From NCBI GenBank assembly GCA_007125435.1, contig SLDF01000081.1:1-14612 (forward strand): a DNA stretch of 14,612 nucleotides, written 5' to 3'. This DNA is from Saprospiraceae bacterium (GTDB lineage: Bacteria > Bacteroidota > Bacteroidia > Chitinophagales > Saprospiraceae). Shown here piece after piece: positions 6,746 to 14,612 of this stretch. The position numbers and the translations under genes were made by a program. Under the pieces are notes generated by a model that searched no databases, was not told where the DNA came from, and worked only from the letters and a program-made list of their open reading frames with translations. Numbering within the stretch: position 1 is the stretch's first letter; each line of letters starts with the position of its first letter.

Positions 6746-9685
6746 TTAATCTTGATCCTTTTTAGTTTGAATATGAGATTCAATACCAGCTTTTAATCCA
6801 ACAAATTCATTTCTCCAACCAGCAAAATAAGACTCTATTACCGGGATAGTCTCAGGTTCGTCAAAAATCTGCGCAATTAGTGGAAATTCATCTAAATCAA
6901 TATTATAATTATACTTCATCACCGACTTGACTTCCGCCAACATTTCTTTCTGGTCGGAGAAGCTATGATCCTTAAAATGTTTTTTTAAGTTGGATACATG
7001 TACATCTGATACAGTATAATCCCTGGTATTAGCCTCCAGTATACTATATTCTTCATCTAGGTCATATAACTCTGGCTGAAAATTGGGATGGATCTCCATA
7101 AGTGCCAATTGAATGGCATTCATTCGAGATTGAAGATCAATAATAACTTTTGACATATCATTGTTGTTGATTCCTACAGCCGTGTTTATCATTTTTATAA
7201 AATCACCTTTAGTATCTTCACTCCACGCTACTCCTACTATTCGAGGATAGTCTTTTACTTTCATATTATCCGGATGCACTGCTATTGCAGTACCATCACC
7301 ATCACCTGATGGCAATATATAATCACCGATCTGAACAGCCCCTTTTACTTTAACAGGTACTTGACCCATGAATGCGATCTTTTCTGAATTTTCTTCTTTT
7401 TCTCTGTCCTCCGGCATATTACCTAAAACTATTGGAGCTGTAGAAACAGCCATAAACTTGTCTGCATTCACAAAAGATTTAGAAACTTTACCTCCAATGA
7501 CACCGACCACATCTCCTGGCATTATCGTTTCATCAGGAAATGCCCTTAACAGCCATTCTGCATAATCTCCTGATCCTGACTCGTAGGCTACACCTATATT
7601 TATATCTGCATAACTACCGTATATGATTAAATTGATAATTTGTGAAGCCATATCAATAGCCCATATTAAGACATCGACAGGATCTAATATACTGGCAAAG
7701 CTTGCAATAAACTGGAGTACAGAACTAAAAACAGAGATCGAGCTGGTTAATATGTCCAGGGTGTAATTAGAGAACAATTGTGATTCAAAGTTAGTCGCAC
7801 CTTCTGGACCGGCTGCTTGTGTAAAAATCCCATCTTCGTCAAATAGATTCTGCCTAATAGAATTCCATATAAAGCTAGCAGGGGTGCCGGGACCATTGTT
7901 GCCATTAAATGAACCACCCAGGTAATTCTGGACTGGTAACTGACTGGCTCCATTGCCTAGTATAGTTGAAAAATTTCCTGGGTTAAAGCCATTTGAAGAA
8001 AAGTTTAAGCCGACACTATTTACAAAGTTTCCTGAACTAAAGTTTCCGGTTACAAAAGAGATGATATCAGTAACAGCACTTCCAACACCAGTGCTTAAAC
8101 TAAAAGGGTTACTTAGAACATTTCCTTGAAAAGATCTATTCACCCCTGAAACATTGGTACTCACTATGCTTGAAATCAAACTTACCAGACCTGTAGGGTC
8201 TAGATCTGCCCTACTCATTCCTTCAATTCTACCTTCCATAGTGCTTTGATCTGTCCAGAAAGAGATATAATTGTTACCCCTGCCGCTACTAAATGCTGAT
8301 TGTGCAGATTTATTGACTTGAATAGCTAAACCCTGCTCACTTCCTCTAATCAATAGTGGATAACTTGACTGATCAGATTGGCTCCCAATTATCGTATGAT
8401 CTATAGTAAGAAGATTGTTAATAGTAGTTTTACCACCAACGACTAATTCATTATTGATGAATGCATCGTTCTCAACTTCAAGGTTATTGCCGATACTAAG
8501 ATTGTCATCAACGCTCAGATTACCTTCAAATGCCGCATCACCCTGAACAGTTAGATTCTCTTCAAGAAATGTATTACCTCCAACACTAAAATCATTATCT
8601 ACCCTGAGGTCATTTCTTACAAGTAAGTTATTATCAAAGAAAGCATTATTACCGACACTTAAGTCATTATCTACTCTCAAATCGTTTTCAATTAGTCCAT
8701 CATTACCTACACTGAGGTTATTATCAATTCTAAAGTCATTCTCAACTAAGCCATTATTTCCGATACTGATATCGTTATCTACTCTTAAATCATTTTCTAT
8801 TAACCCGTCATTGCCAACACTAAGATTATTATTGACCCTAAGATCATTTTCAATGATTCCGTTATTACCTACGCTTAGATTGTTGTTGATACGAAAATTA
8901 TTACCAATGAGTCCATTATTACCTACTTCAATATTATTACCGATAAAAGCATTTTCGCCAATTATAGCATTAGCATCAACAGTGAGGTTACCAGAGATAT
9001 TGACATCGTGATAAAAGAACGCTTCTCGAAGCATGTGGAAGTCTCCAGATCGCGGTGCAAAAAAAGCATTAGTCCTGCCACCGACCTTTAACACTAGCGG
9101 TGAAGTTCCTAAGGTGCCCAAGAAATTTGGGAAAATTTCTGGATTGTCTAAAAGCTGTTGGGTAGTCACGGTTGGTGGGGGAGAAAATTGACCTACATAA
9201 TTACCTTGCACAGTCCAGAAGGCATAAGTACCATCTAGCAAGCTACTTGATTTACCGGGTGATTCCTCACCATCTACCTGTCCCGCTTTTTCTGCATAAA
9301 GTGCATATGGTACGGATAGTAATTGCATGGCTCCTGATGATTCCCATTTATCTTCACCGGGATCGACATTAAACTGTACTTCTACCCATAGGTTGTCACT
9401 ACCCCAGGGTACATCTTTAAAGTCATTATGCAGGGGCTCTCCCTTGCCAATGACAACATTAAATATGCCCTCCGGTGAAATATTGGTCTCATGAATCTCA
9501 CTGTAGAAAATGTTCCTTTGATCTTCATTTTGAATATTTACCTTAATGAGAATTTGTTGATTTTTAATGGCTTGTCCAGAAATATCTCTTAAAACCCCCT
9601 GATAATTAATGCCTTGGGGAACTGTCTGTGCACTTACGATCGAAATAGATAAGGCCAGGATAATAAGTAGTAATAATTTTTTCAT
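6746..9685 (-). CDS. Secreted fibre/adhesin-like protein with hexad repeats and tail-fibre-like C-terminal module
   Basis: 979 aa. A signal peptide (MKKLLLLIILALSISIVSAQ) leads to the N-terminal module frequent in Bacteroidota surface proteins (VPQGINYQGVLRDISGQ at 21-37, ending LLSVPYALYAEKAG near 135). Residues about 228-427 are repeats built on 6-residue units such as NNLSVG/NDGLIE/NDLRVD. The regular part has an 18-residue period and should form a beta-solenoid or trimeric fibre shaft. A low-complexity Ser/Asn/Gly stretch (about 500-610) and a hydrophobic segment (about 642-692) follow. The C-terminal module has SGDYAEWL, MPGDVVGVIGGKVSK, MGQVPVKVKG and VQIGDYILPSGDG, a layout resembling the Peptidase_G2/tail-spike chaperone fold. 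A charged helical tail (about 850-979) ends the protein. It has no T9SS sorting domain. It lies 37 bp after the T9SS-domain gene. Structural role is inferred; any autoproteolysis is unproven. Confidence 0.8.
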   Translation of the reverse strand: MKKLLLLIILALSISIVSAQTVPQGINYQGVLRDISGQAIKNQQILIKVNIQNEDQRNIFYSEIHETNISPEGIFNVVIGKGEPLHNDFKDVPWGSDNLWVEVQFNVDPGEDKWESSGAMQLLSVPYALYAEKAGQVDGEESPGKSSSLLDGTYAFWTVQGNYVGQFSPPPTVTTQQLLDNPEIFPNFLGTLGTSPLVLKVGGRTNAFFAPRSGDFHMLREAFFYHDVNISGNLTVDANAIIGENAFIGNNIEVGNNGLIGNNFRINNNLSVGNNGIIENDLRVNNNLSVGNDGLIENDLRVDNDISIGNNGLVENDFRIDNNLSVGNDGLIENDLRVDNDLSVGNNAFFDNNLLVRNDLRVDNDFSVGGNTFLEENLTVQGDAAFEGNLSVDDNLSIGNNLEVENDAFINNELVVGGKTTINNLLTIDHTIIGSQSDQSSYPLLIRGSEQGLAIQVNKSAQSAFSSGRGNNYISFWTDQSTMEGRIEGMSRADLDPTGLVSLISSIVSTNVSGVNRSFQGNVLSNPFSLSTGVGSAVTDIISFVTGNFSSGNFVNSVGLNFSSNGFNPGNFSTILGNGASQLPVQNYLGGSFNGNNGPGTPASFIWNSIRQNLFDEDGIFTQAAGPEGATNFESQLFSNYTLDILTSSISVFSSVLQFIASFASILDPVDVLIWAIDMASQIINLIIYGSYADINIGVAYESGSGDYAEWLLRAFPDETIMPGDVVGVIGGKVSKSFVNADKFMAVSTAPIVLGNMPEDREKEENSEKIAFMGQVPVKVKGAVQIGDYILPSGDGDGTAIAVHPDNMKVKDYPRIVGVAWSEDTKGDFIKMINTAVGINNNDMSKVIIDLQSRMNAIQLALMEIHPNFQPELYDLDEEYSILEANTRDYTVSDVHVSNLKKHFKDHSFSDQKEMLAEVKSVMKYNYNIDLDEFPLIAQIFDEPETIPVIESYFAGWRNEFVGLKAGIESHIQTKKDQD
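8640..8945 (-). repeat. 54-bp tandem repeats inside the fibre gene
   Basis: The repeat phase can be followed by one anchor (A of the motif around ACxCT) at 8655, 8709, 8763, 8817, 8871 and 8925, each exactly 54 bp apart, which equals 18 codons or three hexads. The next related anchor on the low side is at 8583, 72 bp away (54 + 18), a slip of one hexad. Copies are well conserved in protein (NNLSVGNDGLIENDLRV and variants) but differ at many third positions, so they are diverged rather than freshly copied. Confidence 0.85.
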
Positions 9686-9722
9686 TATTCTTAATTTTAT
9701 TGTGAAGAGAAAGGGTTAAAAT

Positions 9723-10226
9723 TTATTGTTTAATGAGTGTTTTTCGTGCTATAATACTTCTAGTCTCATCCAAAATAATGAGGAAATACGAACCGGAAGC
9801 TATGTTAGGCAGGTTTATGTTGTGCGTATGTGTAAAACCAGGAAGTACCGATTGGGCAACAAGCTTTCCTGAAGCATCCACAATTAAAAGGAAAGCCCGT
9901 AAATACTTCATATCGTTATCCAGTGATACTATGATTTGGTTGTCAAAGGGATTTGGTGTAATGGTAATATTTAGATTTTCGGCTTGCTCCATTTTGGCTT
10001 GCTCTACATATGCATCATGCAACATAAAGGTTTGCTGAAATCCCGCTGTTATAATTTGTGTATTCAAGTCTGATCTATGGGCGATAGGCTCTCCTATACT
10101 AGATGATATTATTAGTTGATCATTGAGTGGTTTTAATACACCGGCAGTCCCGGTGAGCGTCAGAGATTGAGCTGATAAAACATGACCACAGTAAATTATT
10201 AACAGAAGAAAGAATAATCGTAGCAT
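9723..10226 (-). CDS. Small secreted protein with T9SS type A C-terminal sorting domain
   Basis: 167 aa. The signal peptide is MLRLFFLLLIIYCGHVLSAQ. Residues about 21-70 (TLTGTAGVLKPLNDQLIISS, SIGEPIAH, ITAGFQQTF) match a short N-terminal module common in Bacteroidota secreted proteins. From about 87 on lies a complete type A sorting domain: ITPNPFDNQIIVSL, then a strand with VDASGKLVAQS, NLPNIASGSYFLII, and the basic end ARKTLIKQ. In this family the sorting domain sends the protein across the outer membrane by the type IX machinery and is usually cleaved, often with attachment to the cell surface. Almost nothing but the two modules is present, so it is a minimal cargo. It precedes the fibre gene by 37 bp in the same direction, so the two probably form one transcript. 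No promoter box is clear in the 83 bp before it. Confidence 0.88.
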   Translation of the reverse strand: MLRLFFLLLIIYCGHVLSAQSLTLTGTAGVLKPLNDQLIISSSIGEPIAHRSDLNTQIITAGFQQTFMLHDAYVEQAKMEQAENLNITITPNPFDNQIIVSLDNDMKYLRAFLLIVDASGKLVAQSVLPGFTHTHNINLPNIASGSYFLIILDETRSIIARKTLIKQ

Positions 10227-10245
10227 TGTTCGTAATATTTAAAAG

Positions 10246-10256
10246 TTGTATTACAA
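10246..10256. promoter_or_regulatory. Small palindrome before the T9SS-protein gene
   Basis: TTGTA and TACAA separated by one base form an 11-bp dyad 20 bp upstream of the ATG at 10226, in the 83-bp gap after the HTCS gene. It could be a regulator site, but it is short and AT-rich enough to occur by chance. Confidence 0.2.
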
Positions 10257-10309
10257 ACATGAGATATTTCGTCCAAATTAACCTTTGAATATGTTTCCAG
10301 AATGTATAC

Positions 10310-13300
10310 TTATGTTGCATTCTTTCGAAAATCATGTGGACTTAAACCGTATTTGCTATGAAAGGATGTACTAAAGTAATTCGGCGATGAGAATCCTGCT
10401 AATACCGATATTTCTGATATTGACTTGTTGGTTTTTATCAAATGTCGTTTTGCAATATTGAGTCTAAATTCTTTTATTAAAGCAGAAGGGGATTGCCCCA
10501 TAAGAGATTTTGTCTTTTTAAAGATCTGACTCCGACTCATATACATGAGTTTGCTCAATGCTTCGACTGAAAAATCCGGATCTTGATAATTCTCTTTTAA
10601 ACAATTTATAAATTGCTCTACAAACTGATCTGAAATATTTATTTCAGTCTTTTTTACGTCTAATTGCGTCTCTGCCATAAGCCGCCTATTATACATCTGA
10701 TTAGTTTCGATAAGTTTGAAAAGATTTTTAACTGTTAATTTTAAAATATCTTCCTTAAATGGTTTAGGCAGGTATACGTCTGCCCCATATTTCAACCCCT
10801 TCAATGATGAAACCTGATCTTTTTTTACGGTTAAAAGTACAATGGGAATGTGGCTTGTAATTGTATTAGTTTTTAACAGATGACACAGTTCGAATCCATC
10901 CATTTTGGGCATTACAATATCACTTATTATCAAGTCAGGCACAAGTGTTTTTGCCAGACTAAATGCTTCAAGACCATCTGCTGCCGTTTTAGTCTCGTAT
11001 AGATTTTGCAGACAACTCTGAATGTAATGTCTCGTGTCGATGTGATCATCAACTATCAATATCATTTTTGACTCTTTTTGACTTGTATTCTTGTCATCAG
11101 TAAAATGAAGAGGTGAAAGGTGATGAACATTTTTAATCGCAGTGTTATTTGTAGACTTTTCAGGTTCGGTTGTTGTATTTGCTACTTTGAAATTGCATTT
11201 TACACTGAAAATTGCACCTTTATCAGTTGAATTGGCTATTTTAATATTGCCATCCATAGAGTCAACTAATTCTTTGACAATGGAGAGTCCTAGACCATGA
11301 CTCCCGGGCAGGTCTTGATCTGAAAGCTTTGTAAATCGTTTAAAAACCTTGTTTCTATCTTTTGGGTCAATACCTGGGCCATTATCCTGAACAGTTATTA
11401 ATAGGTTAATTTTTTCTTTTTTTGGAGGTGTTGAAACAACAGACACTATAATATTTCCATCTGATTCACTATACTTTACAGCGTTAGTAATCAAGTTGGA
11501 TAAAATCATCTGAAGCTTTCGGGATGGTGCAATGACAGACAATTCTGGATCTATCTCACTTTTGTATAATAATGTCATACCCTTTTCTTCTACAAGTGTT
11601 TGAAAAGAAGGTATGAAATGGTTAAAGAACTCAAGTAATCTAATGGTATCCAATCTGTCATATATCCCGGCAGTATGTTTCAGCCTAGACACTTCGAGCA
11701 TTTCATCACATAAGTCGACTAGTGTCTGGCTTTGGTCACTGATTCTATTTATATCATCAAGGTATTCAGGGTTATGATATTTTATATTTTTATAGATACG
11801 ATCTGCTAAGCCCATGATGATTGTAAGGGGAGATCTGATTTCGTGAGCGATATCATTGTACAATCTAATCCTTTTTTCAATGGTCTTTTTTTCCTGTTTG
11901 GCTTTTTCTTCAAGTATCTTTCTATTGACAATAATTTTGAAAGTAAAATAAAACATAGTGAAGAAAAGAGATATCCACAATACGATAGCCCAAAGTGAAA
12001 GGTACCAATGGTTTTGAATGATAAAATCAAAAGTTGTAACCTCAGAGAATGTATCTCGAGAGCCCAAGGCCATTATTTTTAATGAGTGAGAGCCGGGTTT
12101 TAGATTTTTATATTGAATGATGGGTACATTTGAAAAATTTGTCCATTCAGGTTCTATTGACTCGATATACCAATAACAAGTATTCTCTTCCGGCGCATAT
12201 AATGATGGAAGCGCGACTTTTAAATCGAAGGAATTCTCCAGGGCACTCAGTTTTAGTGGTAGCTGTATACTATCTTTTAAAAAGTTAATTGCATACTTTT
12301 TATCCCTTTTAGGGTTGTAGATAGAAATATGGTTGACATGAATGTATGGATAAATCGAGTTTGTTTTGACGACTTTGTCCGGCGAGAAGCGATTCAGTCC
12401 ATTGAGTCCTCCCATCCACAAATTACCTTTTGAATCAAATAATCTGGAGTATGAATTAAATTCATTATGTGATAACCCATCTTTTTCGAGGTAAGTCCTG
12501 ACGATTTGTGTTCTGGTATCAATTATTGATAAACCATTACTGGTGCCCGCAAATAATCTATAATCATATCCAGCAAGAGTATAGACCAGGTTGGAGCTAA
12601 GTCCCCCTTTTATGGAATAGTGCCATTTCTCTGAATAATCAACATTGTCCAGGCCGTATATACCTTCATAAGAGGCTATCCAGATCATGCTGTCCGTCAA
12701 AAACACATCCCTTACATCTGCCTCACCGATATCATAGGCTTGATTGAGTTTAAAACAGAAAACTTGATTAAAATCGTTTTTGCTGTAAATGATAAGTTTT
12801 CCCTTAGCGGTAGTGTATATAAACTGATCATCGTAAGCTCTGATGCTATTCACCGAGTCACTGAGTTGGTGACTATTGACTATACTTTCACTTTTCAGAG
12901 AATATTCAATCAGAGAAGCATTTCTAAGGAGTAAGTTGTAAGTAAATTTACTATTTCCCGGAATAATATTGATAACCCTCTTTTCATTTGTCGTCAAATG
13001 TAATTTTTCTAATTCATGGGTTATTAGATTAGCTCTATATAGTCCTGATAATGTAGCAATCAAGACTAAAGTATCGCTAGCATAGTAAATATCATTAATA
13101 GAAAGTTTTACCTTTTTATTCTGGTAATACAAGTCAAATGGAACGAATGATTTAGACAAAGTATCTACAAAGTAGAGGCTACCATTGTCAAGATGTACAA
13201 AGATGTCACCTGAGTCCGTCTCTATGATTCTTCTAGTGCTTTGGCCAATCGGAGCCGTATCAAAAGGCCTTATAGGTCTAGAGCCGTAATTTTCAAATAC

Positions 13301-14329
13301 ACTATTTTTAAACAGCAGTTTGAATAAGCCGAGCTTCGAACCGATCCAATTAATGTTTTCTGAGTCAATATAACTGGCACTTAAATAATCTAATGAAGAC
13401 TCAATAAGATGTACTTGCCTCGTGCTCCTATCATACTTTACTATATCGCCATTGGCATTAAACAGCCAAATGTTCAATAAATTGTCAACTATGAAGTTTT
13501 CAAAATGACTGTCAAAAAATTTAGTTGGAATTTGAAAATAGGACAAATCATCTTTTGTTTCTTCGTCCGGGAAAGTGGGATACCAAAATCTACCTTCTTT
13601 ATCTAAAGGTAGAGTTATAGTCTTTGAGTTGTTGTATGCGTTAACTGGAATATTAATAATCCATTCATAACTCCTATCATCCAGATCAATTTTTATATAC
13701 CCTTTACTAGAAGTCCAAATCCAAACTTTATTGTCCGGATAAACAGATGCAGAAATAAACTCATAGGGACTCAGTTTAATTGTAGACTCAGGTAGGTTAT
13801 TAATGAGTCTGTAAAATGAAAGCGGTTCATCATTGGCATCCTTTACTGATTGGTCGGACCGAAGAATAGAAGCTAATAAATGTCCCAGGTCAGTATGAAT
13901 GAGGTGACTATGTCGCAGTGAAAAAGGTACTTTTTTTTTCAATACTTTAACGGTGTCTATATATGATGTATTGAAATGAATTTTACCATTGCTATCCTCT
14001 ATAAGAAATGGCTTTTTATCGTCACTTGCATCAGATAACCCAATTAAATTGCCGTACTGATCATTGATGAATAAGACCATGAATTCATCAACAGGACCTT
14101 TGCTATCAAAAAACCTTGAATACTGAAATTCTGTACCGTCATAAAATGTGATGCCCTGTCTGGTACCAATCCATAGCCGACCGGAAGAACTCCTGGAAAT
14201 GTCAGTAATAGATCGGTGGGCAAGACCTTGATTTTGGGTGTAGAATTTTAAGTCATATTCTATCTGAGAGTTGGCATGCAAAGTAATCAGCCATAAAAGA
14301 ATGGTTAATATTTTAGAGGAGGCTTTCAA
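10310..14329 (-). CDS. Hybrid two-component system (HTCS) sensor kinase-response regulator with AraC DNA-binding domain
   Basis: 1339 aa, a one-piece signalling protein. A signal peptide (MKASSKILTILLWLITLHAN) leads to about 660 residues of Reg_prop propeller blades (RSSSGRLWIGTRQGITFYDG near the start, FDSKGNLWMGGLNGLNRFSP near the end). A Y_Y_Y domain (about 700-757, NLKPGSHSLKIMALGS) and one membrane span (about 773-800) follow. HisKA has AHEIRSPLTIIMG with His829. HATPase has LSNLITNAVKYS, DNGPGIDP and GSHGLGLSIV. The receiver has VDD near 1093, Asp1137 (LIISDIVMPKMDG) and Lys1189. The AraC-type HTH (about 1236-1339) has SVEALSKLMYMSRSQIFKK and FSSPNYFSTSFHSKYGLSP. The start is TTG: the frame is open a further 48 bp upstream with no ATG or GTG, and the next in-frame Met is about 60 residues beyond the signal peptide. 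It should sense a periplasmic ligand and bind DNA. The T9SS/fibre pair lies 83 bp downstream and may be its target. Its DNA is visibly more AT-rich than the other kinase gene. Confidence 0.95.
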   Translation of the reverse strand: MKASSKILTILLWLITLHANSQIEYDLKFYTQNQGLAHRSITDISRSSSGRLWIGTRQGITFYDGTEFQYSRFFDSKGPVDEFMVLFINDQYGNLIGLSDASDDKKPFLIEDSNGKIHFNTSYIDTVKVLKKKVPFSLRHSHLIHTDLGHLLASILRSDQSVKDANDEPLSFYRLINNLPESTIKLSPYEFISASVYPDNKVWIWTSSKGYIKIDLDDRSYEWIINIPVNAYNNSKTITLPLDKEGRFWYPTFPDEETKDDLSYFQIPTKFFDSHFENFIVDNLLNIWLFNANGDIVKYDRSTRQVHLIESSLDYLSASYIDSENINWIGSKLGLFKLLFKNSVFENYGSRPIRPFDTAPIGQSTRRIIETDSGDIFVHLDNGSLYFVDTLSKSFVPFDLYYQNKKVKLSINDIYYASDTLVLIATLSGLYRANLITHELEKLHLTTNEKRVINIIPGNSKFTYNLLLRNASLIEYSLKSESIVNSHQLSDSVNSIRAYDDQFIYTTAKGKLIIYSKNDFNQVFCFKLNQAYDIGEADVRDVFLTDSMIWIASYEGIYGLDNVDYSEKWHYSIKGGLSSNLVYTLAGYDYRLFAGTSNGLSIIDTRTQIVRTYLEKDGLSHNEFNSYSRLFDSKGNLWMGGLNGLNRFSPDKVVKTNSIYPYIHVNHISIYNPKRDKKYAINFLKDSIQLPLKLSALENSFDLKVALPSLYAPEENTCYWYIESIEPEWTNFSNVPIIQYKNLKPGSHSLKIMALGSRDTFSEVTTFDFIIQNHWYLSLWAIVLWISLFFTMFYFTFKIIVNRKILEEKAKQEKKTIEKRIRLYNDIAHEIRSPLTIIMGLADRIYKNIKYHNPEYLDDINRISDQSQTLVDLCDEMLEVSRLKHTAGIYDRLDTIRLLEFFNHFIPSFQTLVEEKGMTLLYKSEIDPELSVIAPSRKLQMILSNLITNAVKYSESDGNIIVSVVSTPPKKEKINLLITVQDNGPGIDPKDRNKVFKRFTKLSDQDLPGSHGLGLSIVKELVDSMDGNIKIANSTDKGAIFSVKCNFKVANTTTEPEKSTNNTAIKNVHHLSPLHFTDDKNTSQKESKMILIVDDHIDTRHYIQSCLQNLYETKTAADGLEAFSLAKTLVPDLIISDIVMPKMDGFELCHLLKTNTITSHIPIVLLTVKKDQVSSLKGLKYGADVYLPKPFKEDILKLTVKNLFKLIETNQMYNRRLMAETQLDVKKTEINISDQFVEQFINCLKENYQDPDFSVEALSKLMYMSRSQIFKKTKSLMGQSPSALIKEFRLNIAKRHLIKTNKSISEISVLAGFSSPNYFSTSFHSKYGLSPHDFRKNAT

Positions 14330-14612
14330 ACTGCAAAAAATATAATTTACAGCTCGAAAGGTATATCTTTTTTCTCTTTAAAAATAGAAAAAAATACAAA
14401 TTAACACTGATCGAACTTTCTAACAATCAATTACATAGGCATGTATAACTCATTGTAGGTAGTCAATGGTTGCATGAAAGAATAAAGTAGAAATGAATAG
14501 TACCATAATGGCTGGTTGATTGCGAATGTAATAGCTACTAATGGAAGTCGATTAGCATCAACTGGGAGACATACTATTCAGTAAAGTATAAAAGATTGAA
14601 ATGCCTTTACTA
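14330..14612. other. Intergenic region upstream of the HTCS gene
   Basis: 283 bp of AT-rich DNA with no gene that I can support on either strand up to the window edge. No exact TAnnTTTG box faces the HTCS start. A 9-bp inverted repeat (14494-14502 with 14572-14580) is present but widely spaced and may be chance. Confidence 0.5.

Noticed and set aside
6456..6749. Two overlapping plus-strand open frames between the HPt and fibre genes
   Set aside because: They read through a repeat-bearing non-coding block in two frames, with no conserved-looking segment, and one runs into the end of the convergent fibre gene.
8640..8945. Possible CRISPR array because of regular spacing
   Set aside because: The repeats are translated hexads in one long reading frame with no unique spacers between identical repeats, and no cas-like gene is near.
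8811..9011. Leucine-rich open frame opposite the fibre repeats
   Set aside because: It is the antisense reading of the 54-bp repeats; its periodicity is inherited from the real gene on the minus strand.
14494..14580. 9-bp inverted repeat TGAATAGTA / TACTATTCA
   Set aside because: The arms are 69 bp apart, and a pair of this length is not very unlikely by chance in 283 bp of AT-rich DNA.

Overview
The window reads as chromosomal DNA of a member of the phylum Bacteroidota; I cannot place it to genus. The signs are a type IX secretion (T9SS) C-terminal sorting domain, a one-piece hybrid two-component system (HTCS) that joins sensor, kinase, receiver and AraC domains, a DUF3667 membrane protein, a fibre protein with the N- and C-terminal modules usual in this phylum, AT-rich intergenic DNA, few Shine-Dalgarno sequences, and one good match to the Bacteroidota promoter (TTTG - 17 nt - TAnnTTTG).

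Left part (1-1860): the 3' end of a plus-strand gene, probably leucine-rich-repeat, closes with a clear intrinsic terminator. A GC-richer non-coding block with 11-bp inverted ends follows. Next comes a minus-strand cluster of three small membrane proteins (91 aa, 82 aa, then a DUF3667 protein), with a recognisable promoter just upstream of the first.

Centre (1861-6745): about 700 bp of AT-rich non-coding DNA holds two 20-bp dyads and three 10-bp-phased direct repeats. It leads into a large plus-strand hybrid histidine kinase (beta-propeller sensor, Y_Y_Y, one membrane span, HisKA, HATPase, receiver). Its stop overlaps the start of a 107-aa HPt phosphotransfer protein. The pair forms a His-Asp-His relay whose final output regulator is not in the window.

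Right part (6746-14329, all minus strand): a 1339-aa HTCS ending in an AraC-type helix-turn-helix lies directly upstream of two secreted-protein genes. These are a 167-aa T9SS sorting-domain protein and a 979-aa fibre or adhesin-like protein with a hexad-based 18-residue repeat region and a tail-fibre-like C-terminal module. No SusC/SusD or carbohydrate-enzyme genes are present, so the HTCS may control this cell-surface fibre module rather than a polysaccharide locus; this is inference from gene order. The last 283 bp contain no gene I can support.
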